64,000 bases of DNA, taken from assembly GCF_026126425.1 (NCBI RefSeq), contig NZ_JAFMPW010000002.1:496001-560000 (forward strand), written 5' to 3'. The stretch is from Muriicola sp. Z0-33 (GTDB lineage Bacteria > Bacteroidota > Bacteroidia > Flavobacteriales > Flavobacteriaceae). Positions 24,329 through 32,626 of this stretch are shown piece after piece. Under the pieces are notes generated by a model that saw only the letters and a program-made list of their open reading frames with translations, did no database searches and had not been told where the DNA came from. The number at the start of each line of letters is the position of its first letter. The first letter of the stretch is position 1. Position numbers and translations under genes: made by a program.

Positions 24329-27241
24329 CTAATTGATAAGAGAATCATAAATCGCCTGTTGAATTCGGGTTCTTAAACCAGATTTCACCAGTAGTCTGTT
24401 TGTAGCCGAGGGGTAGGTTCTGTTAGAAAGAAAAACATACACCAGTTCTTCTTCCGGATCCGCCCAGGTATATGTGCCGGTAAAGCCGCTGTGCCCGAAA
24501 CTCTTCCTGGAAACACAGCCACAGGTTGGCCCCTTGTCTTTTAATTGTGGTTTATCAAAACCAACACCCCGCCTTACTTCCTTATGACAGAAATAACATT
24601 TGTTAAATTTTTCTACCGTCCTGTCGTGTAAAAAACGCTCCCCTCCATAAAATCCGCCTTGCAGGTACATCTGCATTATCTTAGCCACATCATTGGCATT
24701 GCTGAACAAGCCCGCATGGCCTCCTACTCCCCCTTGCATGGCAGCACCCATATCATGTACATAACCCTGTATGGTTTGATATCTGTAGTAGTTATCAACC
24801 TCTGTGGGAACAATTTTGTTTACAGGAAACTTCTCTAAGGGGTTATAAGTAGTAGAGGTAGCACCCAGGCGTTTAAACAAAAAATCATCAACCAGCTGGT
24901 CTAAACGCAAATCATAAGTATCCTCTATATACTTCTTTAATACATAATAGGCTACATCGCTGTAACGATATCTATTCGACTTCAATTCTTGTCTTCCTAT
25001 TCTATTATAGATAGAATCGTTATAAGCATCATGGAGATACATTTTATCTGTAACCTTTATAGAATAACCGTCCGAAGCGTTAGATCGATAGAATTCAGCT
25101 GAAGGTTTTCTCTTTTTATTGAGCGTGTCAATATAAAAAGCAATCCAGGCCGGTAACCTGCCGTAATGACTCAGTGCCTTCAGGACAGTGACATTTTTGA
25201 GTTCTGAATCGGCAAATGAGGGAATCAATTCCTGAAAAGTGGAATTCAAGGCTATTTTACCCTCTTCTTCCATTTTCATGATAGTGGGCAAAGTTGCTAA
25301 AATCTTGGTCAGGGAGGCCAGATCATATAAGTGATTAACGCCTATTGGTTCTTCAGAATCATAGGTCGGCTTCCCAAAACCCTTATTATATATTATTTTA
25401 CCTCTTCTCGCCACAAGTACCTGAGCACCCGGATACATCAGAGAATCCAGGCCATCGTTGACCAGTTTATCCACTTCGGCCAATTTATCCGAACTTATTC
25501 CCACACGTTCAGGGATACCATAACCCAGCCGCATTAATGACGGAATAGCAATTCCGCTATTTACCGGAAATTCGGCATGTGCAGTCACCGGCAGTTTCCC
25601 TAAGGCCGGGAGTGCTCCGAATAACAGCTGCGCTGTAATCTGCTGAGCAATCTGACTATTTTGATAGGACACTACTACCCCGTCAATATTATCGAAATTA
25701 GCCACATCCAGAAGAGCGTAGGGTCTTGTGAATACGTTGAGTACCACATTAGAGGTTCTTGCCCTGGCTATTTCCTGAAGCCAGAAAAGTTCTTTCTCGG
25801 TAAATTTGTAGGACTTCCATGGGCTCTCATTGCTTTTGTGCAGCCCAATAAGTATAAGGTTATAATCGGACAGTTGCTGTTTCAGACTTGCTATATCCTT
25901 GCCACTTACCATAGAGACATCTGCATATTTTCTCAGGGTATTCAAAAAAGGCTGATGATCTGCATCTCCAAATTTCACATAGGCTATTTTTTTGTTTTCC
26001 AGTTTTTTTATCCCAACCAGATTCACCTTATTTTTTACCACGGTAATGGCACTTTCCATGGCCTGCTCATAGATCAGCTGATCTTCTGTAGTGTTGAGAT
26101 CATCTAAGAGGCCATCGAGGGGCACGGGCTTAAATTTGTTAAGGCCAGCCTTATATTTGGCCATTAGTATTTTTTTTACCGATCGCTCAAGACGATTTTC
26201 AGTAACCTTGCCCTGCGTATATGCCTGAAGAAGGGACGCCCTTGCCTTCTCAAGGTTTTTAGGCATTAAAAGAATGTCATTCCCAGCAAGGAATGCGTCA
26301 AGTGCCGTATTACCCTCTTCGCTATAACTGGTTACTCCGCTCATATTTAAGGCATCTGTAAATACCAGTCCCTGAAATTGTAACTCATCCTGGAGTAATC
26401 CTGATACAATCTCTTCAGATAAAGAAGACGGTTTCTCTTTTGTTGGTTCCAGAGCAGGAACCTCTAAATGCGCTATCATTACACTACTGAGGCCCGCTTT
26501 CATTAGTTTTTTAAAAGGATACAGTTCAACGCTGTCCAGTCTTTGACGTGGAAATGTAATTGCGGGTAAAGACTTATGGGAATCTACTTCCGTATCTCCA
26601 TGGCCAGGAAAATGTTTCCCGGTTGATAATATTCCTGCCCGGGCCATACCCTTAATAAAAGCAATCCCCTTCTCTGCTACATTCTCTCTATCCTCACCAA
26701 AAGATCGGTTTCCAATTATCGGATTCCTGGGATTTGTATTTATATCAATGTCCGGGGCAAAATTAATATGCACTCCCAGTCGCTTCGCATGCGTCCCGAT
26801 GCGATACCCTACTTTCTCTATCAGAGTACTGTCTTTAATGGCCCCCAGGGTCATATTCCAGGGAAAAGCATAGGTAGAATCCAAACGCATTGCCAGACCC
26901 CATTCTGCATCCATACCAATTAGCAAAGGAATCTCGGAGACCTCCTGGTACTCATTGGTCAACTTCGCCTGGTTTAATGGCCCCCCTCTGGAAAATATGA
27001 TTCCTCCCAGGTCATAATTTTCTATCTGGGCCTTTATTCTATCCGTATTGATCTTTCTATCATTGGAAGCAACCATTACCATGAACAGCTGTCCTATCTT
27101 TTGCTCAGGGCTCATGGCCTCATAAGCAGTATCTACCCATTTTTGTTGTGAAAGGCTGTCAGTGGTCATTAAAGGATGTGATTGTCCCCTAACCCATAAA
27201 AAAGTGAAGCAAAATATGTAAAGCAGCAGGCAATTCCGCAT
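24329..27241 (-). CDS. GH3 beta-N-acetylhexosaminidase (NagZ-like) fused to a class C beta-lactamase-like serine hydrolase
   Basis: A 970-residue exported protein with a signal peptide (about 1-19). The GH3 domain (about 35-370) has KHFPGHGDTEVDSH (209-222), containing the NagZ Asp/His dyad, and FTDALNMSGV, where the nucleophile Asp sits. A GH3 C-terminal domain follows. The C-terminal domain (about 590-970) has the SLTK motif (Ser643, Lys646), YRYSDVAYY in the Tyr-x-Asn position and HSGFTGT replacing KTG. The fusion links peptidoglycan muropeptide trimming with a penicillin-binding-type esterase or peptidase. It lies upstream of bshA (23 bp gap), an arrangement often seen in Flavobacteriaceae. 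Confidence 0.9.
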   Translation of the reverse strand: MRNCLLLYIFCFTFLWVRGQSHPLMTTDSLSQQKWVDTAYEAMSPEQKIGQLFMVMVASNDRKINTDRIKAQIENYDLGGIIFSRGGPLNQAKLTNEYQEVSEIPLLIGMDAEWGLAMRLDSTYAFPWNMTLGAIKDSTLIEKVGYRIGTHAKRLGVHINFAPDIDINTNPRNPIIGNRSFGEDRENVAEKGIAFIKGMARAGILSTGKHFPGHGDTEVDSHKSLPAITFPRQRLDSVELYPFKKLMKAGLSSVMIAHLEVPALEPTKEKPSSLSEEIVSGLLQDELQFQGLVFTDALNMSGVTSYSEEGNTALDAFLAGNDILLMPKNLEKARASLLQAYTQGKVTENRLERSVKKILMAKYKAGLNKFKPVPLDGLLDDLNTTEDQLIYEQAMESAITVVKNKVNLVGIKKLENKKIAYVKFGDADHQPFLNTLRKYADVSMVSGKDIASLKQQLSDYNLILIGLHKSNESPWKSYKFTEKELFWLQEIARARTSNVVLNVFTRPYALLDVANFDNIDGVVVSYQNSQIAQQITAQLLFGALPALGKLPVTAHAEFPVNSGIAIPSLMRLGYGIPERVGISSDKLAEVDKLVNDGLDSLMYPGAQVLVARRGKIIYNKGFGKPTYDSEEPIGVNHLYDLASLTKILATLPTIMKMEEEGKIALNSTFQELIPSFADSELKNVTVLKALSHYGRLPAWIAFYIDTLNKKRKPSAEFYRSNASDGYSIKVTDKMYLHDAYNDSIYNRIGRQELKSNRYRYSDVAYYVLKKYIEDTYDLRLDQLVDDFLFKRLGATSTTYNPLEKFPVNKIVPTEVDNYYRYQTIQGYVHDMGAAMQGGVGGHAGLFSNANDVAKIMQMYLQGGFYGGERFLHDRTVEKFNKCYFCHKEVRRGVGFDKPQLKDKGPTCGCVSRKSFGHSGFTGTYTWADPEEELVYVFLSNRTYPSATNRLLVKSGLRTRIQQAIYDSLIN

Positions 27242-27361
27242 AAATAGATTAATCTAAGGTACTAACTAAAAACAGAAAAAAATATTGTATTTCATCGAAT
27301 ATTGCAATGGCAGTGGGGATTGTGTGCTTCTCACAAGACGAATCTTTTACACTATATTGGA

Positions 27362-27844
27362 TTACATAAATCTGGCATGCCAGCTCTCTGATGCAGGTAC
27401 TTCCCAATGACTTAAATATTCCCCTTTATTAACCACCAAATGATTAAAAACGACAGTGTTTTTTGATACCGCCTTGTTTTTCGCCATTTTTTTAAAATCT
27501 GACAGGGGTTTATAAGCAATGTATTCACCTTGCTTGTATGAAACATTCATTTTATCTAATAGATCAACATTAAATTTCCGTTCCAATTGTTGTATAAAAT
27601 GAACAGAAGCATCTATAGAACAACCCGTAGCAGCTGCTGAATGCTGATCTAATGCCAAAATGATAAATCTATTATACCTTATTTCAAAACCAGCTTTTAA
27701 ATCTGCTCCATGGGCCGTCCAATCTGCTATAAAAGCATTTAATAGCTCTGTAATTTCAGCCAGTTCCGCATCAGTAAAACTCCTGTTGGCCTGGTAGATC
27801 CAAATTCTTGAGGTTTCGGGTAATGTATTAAAAGGGACTAGCAT
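27362..27844 (-). CDS. Conserved Bacteroidota protein of unknown function
   Basis: A 160-residue protein with no signal peptide or membrane segment. Close relatives in flavobacteria are often labelled 'ABC transporter ATPase', but no Walker A or B motif, signature motif or nucleotide-binding fold can be seen, so that label is not adopted. It has a conserved-looking core WIYQANRSFTDAEL (15-28) and RYNRFIILALDQ. It starts 71 bp after the CCG-domain Fe-S protein gene, so it may share its transcript. The function is unknown. Confidence 0.7.
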   Translation of the reverse strand: MLVPFNTLPETSRIWIYQANRSFTDAELAEITELLNAFIADWTAHGADLKAGFEIRYNRFIILALDQHSAAATGCSIDASVHFIQQLERKFNVDLLDKMNVSYKQGEYIAYKPLSDFKKMAKNKAVSKNTVVFNHLVVNKGEYLSHWEVPASESWHARFM

Positions 27845-27915
27845 TTATTTGTATTGAAAATTGTAAAGTGAAATTAATACTATATCACTTAGGATCTTCT
27901 ATTTTTAACTTTTAC

Positions 27916-28704
27916 TTAAAGGTCCTCTGCATTGGCAATGAGCTCCGCTATATCCATTACACCAACCGTGGTTTCCTTTTCCTTGTTCTTTACCCCATCG
28001 GTCATCATTGTATTGCAGAAAGGGCATGCGGCAGCAATTATATCCGGTTGCGTTTCCATGGCCTGTTCAGTTCGTTCTATATTCACATCCTTGTCGCCCT
28101 TTTCAGGTTCTTTGAACATTTGAGCCCCACCGGCACCACAACAGAGTCCTTTTTTCCTGCAATTCTTCATTTCAACCAATTCGGCATCCAACTTCCGAAT
28201 TAACTCCCTTGGGGCTTCGTAAATGTTATTTGCCCTGCCGAGGTAACAGGGGTCGTGATAGGTAATTCGTTTTCCTTTGAATTGTCCCCCTTCGAGACTC
28301 ATTCTCTTCTCATCGAGCAATTGCTTTAAAAATTGAGTGTGGTGCACTACTTCATAATCACCGCCCAATCCCGGATATTCGTTCTTAAGAGTATTAAAAC
28401 AATGTGGACAAGCCGTTACCACCTTTTTAACTCCATATGCATTTAATACTTCAATATTTGTTAAGGCCTGCATTTGGAACAGAAATTCGTTCCCAGCCCG
28501 TTTTGCAGGATCTCCCGAGCAACTTTCCTCTGTCCCCAATACGGCAAAGCTCACCTCGGCCTTATTCAATATCCTTACAAAAGCCTTGGTGATTTTCTTG
28601 GCCCGGTCATCAAAACTGCCAGCACATCCAACCCAGAATAGCACTTCTGGTTGTTTTCCTTCTGCAAATAATTGAGCCATCGTCGGCACTTTTAATTCAC
28701 TCAT
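27916..28704 (-). CDS. CCG-domain Fe-S protein (HdrB/GlpC-like)
   Basis: A 262-residue protein with two cysteine-rich CCG-type domains: Cys27 in GCAGSFDDRA, CPHC (99-102), CCGAGG (188-193) and CPFC (227-230). This is the HdrB/GlpC/LldE pattern, which binds a non-cubane or 4Fe-4S cluster and handles two-electron redox at a thiol or quinone-linked site. It lies just downstream of a membrane Fe-S protein with two 4Fe-4S clusters; together they resemble an HdrDE-like unit. The electron donor and acceptor are unknown. Confidence 0.82.
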   Translation of the reverse strand: MSELKVPTMAQLFAEGKQPEVLFWVGCAGSFDDRAKKITKAFVRILNKAEVSFAVLGTEESCSGDPAKRAGNEFLFQMQALTNIEVLNAYGVKKVVTACPHCFNTLKNEYPGLGGDYEVVHHTQFLKQLLDEKRMSLEGGQFKGKRITYHDPCYLGRANNIYEAPRELIRKLDAELVEMKNCRKKGLCCGAGGAQMFKEPEKGDKDVNIERTEQAMETQPDIIAAACPFCNTMMTDGVKNKEKETTVGVMDIAELIANAEDL

Positions 28705-28715
28705 GGCATATTAGA

Positions 28716-30041
28716 TTAAGATTCATCCACCCAGTTTATTCTATCCATTTGGTTAAAGGGCCAGGGGGCACCATTATTTTCTATGTTAGACATCATATTA
28801 TTCAATTCTGAGGGTGCTGCTGATTGCTCCATAACCAAATACTGACGCATATCCATTATGATGGATAATGGATCTATACTAACCGGACAGGCTTCAACAC
28901 AGGCATTACAGGAAGTACAGGCCCAAAGTTCTTCTCGGGAAATATAATTATCCAATAATTGCTTTCCGTCATCGACATATGTGCCTTTGTTCTTTTCCAA
29001 GTTCTTCCCCACTTCCTCTAACCGGTCTCTGGTATCCATCATGATTTTTCGGGGAGATAATTTCTTTCCGGTCTGATTGGCAGGACATTCACTGGTACAA
29101 CGCCCGCATTCCGTGCAGGTATATGCGTTTAATAATTGTGTCCATTTCAGGTCCATAACATCAGAAGCGCCAAACTTGTCAGGAACTGCAGCATCTGCGG
29201 CAGGAGCCGCAAAGGGATCTACCGATGGATCCATCATTAACTTTACCTCTTTTGTAACCGATTCCAAATTTCCAAATTGTCCTTTTGGAGTAAGTTTACC
29301 GTAATAGGTATTGGGGAATGCCAGCAGAATGTGCAAATGCTTTGAATAGTAGAGATAATTCAGAAACATTAGAATCCCCAAAATATGTAACCACCATGCT
29401 GTACGTTCTAACATTATGAGCGCACCGCTATCCAAGCCTTCTAATAAAGGTAATAAGAACTGACTAACGGGGAAAAAACCTGCCTGGGTATAATGCGCCG
29501 CTCCTAATTGCTGCAACTGATAATCAGAGGCATTCATCGTAAGGAATAAAAGCATTAATACCACCTCAATATATAAGATCAGATTTCCATCTTTTTTTGG
29601 CCATCCAGCCATCTCTGGCTTAATAAAGCGCTGTAGCCTGATTACATTCCTTCTTAACCAAAATACCACCACGGCTACAATCACCAATAGCGCTAAAACC
29701 TCAAAGGCGCCAATTAACACGTCATATATTATACCAAGAGGAGCAAATATCCTGTGGGTGCCTAAAAGTCCGTCAATAATGATCTCCAGAACCTCTATAT
29801 TGATAATGATAAAGCCGAGGTAAACAACTATATGCATAAGACCGGCAATGGGCCTGACAACCATTTTACTTTGTCCAAGGGCTATCCTTGCCATATTTTT
29901 CCATCGCTGTCCTTTGTTATCTGATACCTCAGCCGCACGCCCTAGTTTTATATTTCTTCTGAGGCGGTTAATATTCCTGGCGAAGAATCCGATGCCCAGA
30001 AATAGTATTATCGCGAAAAGGATATTGGGGAGATATTCCAT
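28716..30041 (-). CDS. Membrane-bound 4Fe-4S protein (HdrD/E-like)
   Basis: A 441-residue protein. Its N-terminal half has several membrane segments (about 5-24, 65-90, 105-130, 155-172, 187-205 and 213-232), resembling a diheme b-type HdrE/NarI-like domain with possible histidines. The C-terminal half has two ferredoxin sites: CTECGRCTSECP (Cys309, 312, 315, 319) and CTSCNACVEACP (Cys375, 378, 381, 385). It would pass electrons between the membrane quinone pool and a soluble partner, probably the CCG-domain protein 11 bp downstream. The upstream MlaD gene ends directly at its start. Confidence 0.85.
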   Translation of the reverse strand: MEYLPNILFAIILFLGIGFFARNINRLRRNIKLGRAAEVSDNKGQRWKNMARIALGQSKMVVRPIAGLMHIVVYLGFIIINIEVLEIIIDGLLGTHRIFAPLGIIYDVLIGAFEVLALLVIVAVVVFWLRRNVIRLQRFIKPEMAGWPKKDGNLILYIEVVLMLLFLTMNASDYQLQQLGAAHYTQAGFFPVSQFLLPLLEGLDSGALIMLERTAWWLHILGILMFLNYLYYSKHLHILLAFPNTYYGKLTPKGQFGNLESVTKEVKLMMDPSVDPFAAPAADAAVPDKFGASDVMDLKWTQLLNAYTCTECGRCTSECPANQTGKKLSPRKIMMDTRDRLEEVGKNLEKNKGTYVDDGKQLLDNYISREELWACTSCNACVEACPVSIDPLSIIMDMRQYLVMEQSAAPSELNNMMSNIENNGAPWPFNQMDRINWVDES

Positions 30042-31010
30042 TTATTGCTTATCGATATTTTCAGCCGGGTCTTTTTCGGGAAGAGTATAATCTTTCTGTT
30101 TCTTGCCAAAAACCGAAACATTCACATATCGCTTTGGGTTTAACCTGAAGTCCTGTAATAAAAGATCTAACTCCCTGGAGGCATTAGAAAGGTTATTGTA
30201 CAACTCCTCATTTTTCATCAATTTACCCAATGATCCTTCTCCGCTTTCCATCTTGGCCAGCATAGTGTTCAAATTGGTAATAGTCGCTTCCAAATTTCTC
30301 ATGGTCTTGGTAAGGCCAACCTTTGAAATAGAATCAGAAAGGCTGGAAAAGTTACCGGTGATATTATTGATATTGCGAATAGAACTGTCTAACTGGCTTT
30401 TATTATTTTCTAATAACTGGTTCAAAGTATTGGCGCTTTGCTCAAAACTGCTGACCATTCTGTTAAGGCCTTTTATGCTTTCCCTCAGGTTGTATTTGGT
30501 ATCGTCATCCAATACCTCGTTAAAGTTTACCAAAAGAGAATCCGCATTAGATACCGCACCTTCTACCTTGAGTTGCAAAGGTGTTAGTCTTTGTTGCACA
30601 AGTTCTGTTAGTCCGGGTTTAGTATCTGTGGCTAGAGTATCCCCTGATTTTGCCAAAGGGGCATTATCAAAAACCGGTTTTATCTGAATTCCTTTACCGC
30701 CTATTATTCCGGTATCGTATAATTCTGCCTTGCTGTTTCTTGAAAAATCGAATTCATTATTCACCGAAAAGGTGACCAGTAAGTTTCCCGAATTGTCATT
30801 AAACTCGATGTTGTTGACCGTACCTACACTAAAACCATTGATAGATACCTGGGTTCCTGTCTGAAGCCCACCTACATGACTATAAACTGCATAGAAGGTT
30901 TTACTGGTATCAAATAGTGGTGTTGATTTAAGAAAGCTGAAGCCTAAAATAAAAAGGAGAATACCGCCAATTACAATAATCCCTGTCTTAATTTCCCTGG
31001 ATAGTTTCAA
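30042..31010 (-). CDS. MlaD/MCE family lipid-transport substrate-binding protein
   Basis: A 322-residue protein starting at TTG (31010). An N-terminal transmembrane anchor (about 9-30) is followed by the MCE domain (about 35-115), with VGGLQTGTQVSINGFSVGTV, and a C-terminal coiled region (about 140-270) with low-complexity Asn/Leu/Ser segments. MCE proteins carry phospholipids across the periplasm and assemble as hexamers. No MlaE or MlaF gene is next to it, but these can be elsewhere in Bacteroidota. It lies between an amidase gene and the Fe-S genes, all in the same direction. Confidence 0.87.
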   Translation of the reverse strand: MKLSREIKTGIIVIGGILLFILGFSFLKSTPLFDTSKTFYAVYSHVGGLQTGTQVSINGFSVGTVNNIEFNDNSGNLLVTFSVNNEFDFSRNSKAELYDTGIIGGKGIQIKPVFDNAPLAKSGDTLATDTKPGLTELVQQRLTPLQLKVEGAVSNADSLLVNFNEVLDDDTKYNLRESIKGLNRMVSSFEQSANTLNQLLENNKSQLDSSIRNINNITGNFSSLSDSISKVGLTKTMRNLEATITNLNTMLAKMESGEGSLGKLMKNEELYNNLSNASRELDLLLQDFRLNPKRYVNVSVFGKKQKDYTLPEKDPAENIDKQ

Positions 31011-31063
31011 AAAGATTCTTTTTGGGTTCCTAACAAAATTAGAAATAATTTTTAGAAGACCGG

Positions 31064-32494
31064 CTATTGATCCTTCAGGTATTTCACCGCCTCAGGTACA
31101 GGAATGCGCTCACCTTCCTTATATGCTACAATATAGGCAGTTGTATAGCCTTTTAAAGCAGCATTTTTTTGCAATAATTCTGCTTGCTTATACAACCTGA
31201 CGTTCCCATAAAGATACCTAAACAGATTTTTATACGGTTCTTTTGAGAGTTGATTCAAACCTTTAAAATCCTCAGATCGCAAAGGCAAATCCTTTGAACT
31301 TGCCAGGAGCTGCACTTTAAAGACAATATCAACAGCAGGTTTTTTAGCTTCGGCAACCGCAGTCTTTGGCTCCGGTTTCTCAGCATTTGGCACCGTTTTC
31401 TTAGGCGGTTCTACAATTTTGGGAGGTTCCTTTTTTTCGGGAATTGCCTTTACCACCTCTTCTTTAACCTCGGGTGGAGTTGTGTCTTTAGCCTCTGATT
31501 CGGCCTTTTCTGTAATTGGCGCCTCCTCTACTGGTTGAGCGGTTTTAATTTCTTTTTCTATTGCTACTATGTCTTTCTTATCTGAAGTTTGAGAGGCTTT
31601 AGCTTCCTCTTCGGAAGGCTCGGTATTGTCCGGTATCTCAGCAATTTCTTCTACTTTCTTAGCTTCTGGAGCAGGAGGTTCCGGTGTTGAAATAACCGAA
31701 GGCTGCACTACCCCACCCCGAACAGAGTTTTTGTAGTTTACGACTGCCTCAGCAATGGCTTTCCCCATTTCTGATTGCCCCTTTCTTGAGTTTAAATATC
31801 CCCCCTCGTTTTTATTGGTTAAGAATCCGGTCTCTATTAAAACACTGGGCATAAAAGTCTGGTGTAAAACAATGAAGCCGGCTTGTTTAACTTTTCTGTC
31901 ATTCCTTTTGAGTTTATTTGAAAAGTTATCCTGCATCATTTTTGCCAGCATAATGCTCTGGTCCAAAAACTCTTCCTGCATAATAGTCAGGCCAATTATA
32001 GATTCAGGAGAATTAATATCATACTGCGCATATCGGGTCTCATAATTATCTTCCAGATAAATGGCGGAGTTCTCTTTTTTAGCTATCTCAAAATTTTGTT
32101 TGTTTGCATGAAGGCCAAGAACAAAGGTCCCGGCCCCATTAGCATCAGACGAATGTGAGTCGCAATGTACAGATACAAAGAGGTCAGCGTTGGCCTTATT
32201 TGCTATTTCCCCTCTAACATACAAGTCAACAAAAGAATCGTCCTTTCTGGTGTATATTACTTTGATTCCGGGTTGGGCCTGCAGTGCCTGCCCCACTTCC
32301 AATACAATTTTCAGGGCGATATTCTTTTCCAGATAACCGTTTCCAAGGTTCCCCGGATCATGTCCGCCATGACCGGCATCCAGAACAACAATAAAGTCAT
32401 TTACCTCCGGGGAAGAATCGACCGCAGTCGTAAATGAAGTCAGCACCCCTGAAAAGACTAAAAACAGAATCAATAAAAACCTCTTTAATTGCAT
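31064..32494 (-). CDS. N-acetylmuramoyl-L-alanine amidase (Amidase_3) with SPOR-like C-terminus
   Basis: A 476-residue exported enzyme with a signal peptide (about 1-24). The Amidase_3 zinc site is complete: His42 and Glu56 (LDAGHGGHDPG and YLEKNIAL), His110 in SVHCDSH, and a catalytic Glu in IETGFLTN. It cuts the amide between MurNAc and the stem peptide. A Pro/Glu/Lys/Val-rich, probably disordered stretch (about 275-390) is followed by a C-terminal segment (about 395-476) resembling SPOR domains that bind denuded peptidoglycan at the septum. It is divergent from the LptD-like gene. Confidence 0.9.
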   Translation of the reverse strand: MQLKRFLLILFLVFSGVLTSFTTAVDSSPEVNDFIVVLDAGHGGHDPGNLGNGYLEKNIALKIVLEVGQALQAQPGIKVIYTRKDDSFVDLYVRGEIANKANADLFVSVHCDSHSSDANGAGTFVLGLHANKQNFEIAKKENSAIYLEDNYETRYAQYDINSPESIIGLTIMQEEFLDQSIMLAKMMQDNFSNKLKRNDRKVKQAGFIVLHQTFMPSVLIETGFLTNKNEGGYLNSRKGQSEMGKAIAEAVVNYKNSVRGGVVQPSVISTPEPPAPEAKKVEEIAEIPDNTEPSEEEAKASQTSDKKDIVAIEKEIKTAQPVEEAPITEKAESEAKDTTPPEVKEEVVKAIPEKKEPPKIVEPPKKTVPNAEKPEPKTAVAEAKKPAVDIVFKVQLLASSKDLPLRSEDFKGLNQLSKEPYKNLFRYLYGNVRLYKQAELLQKNAALKGYTTAYIVAYKEGERIPVPEAVKYLKDQ

Positions 32495-32571
32495 ATCAGA
32501 TAGTATCTTCTTAAGCGTTTGTGTTGGTTAAATTTATGGTAATGTGCTATAAACAGAACAAAAAATATATG

Positions 32572-32594
32572 TAAGTTTGATCTCCAAAGATCAA
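32572..32594 (+). promoter_or_regulatory. Promoter -7 box and adjacent hairpin upstream of the LptD-like gene
   Basis: TAAGTTTG (32572-32579) matches the TAnnTTTG box exactly, 48 bp before the TTG start of the LptD-like gene. It overlaps a perfect inverted repeat TTGATCT-CCAA-AGATCAA (32577-32594). This could be a leader hairpin or a protein-binding palindrome. No clear -33 TTTG box is present. Confidence 0.35.
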
Positions 32595-32626
32595 GCCAAA
32601 TCGTTACAAAAATAGGATTTATAGCA

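Noticed and set aside
27362-27844. Label 'ABC transporter ATPase' commonly attached to this protein
   Set aside because: No Walker A, Walker B or signature motif is present in the 160 residues.
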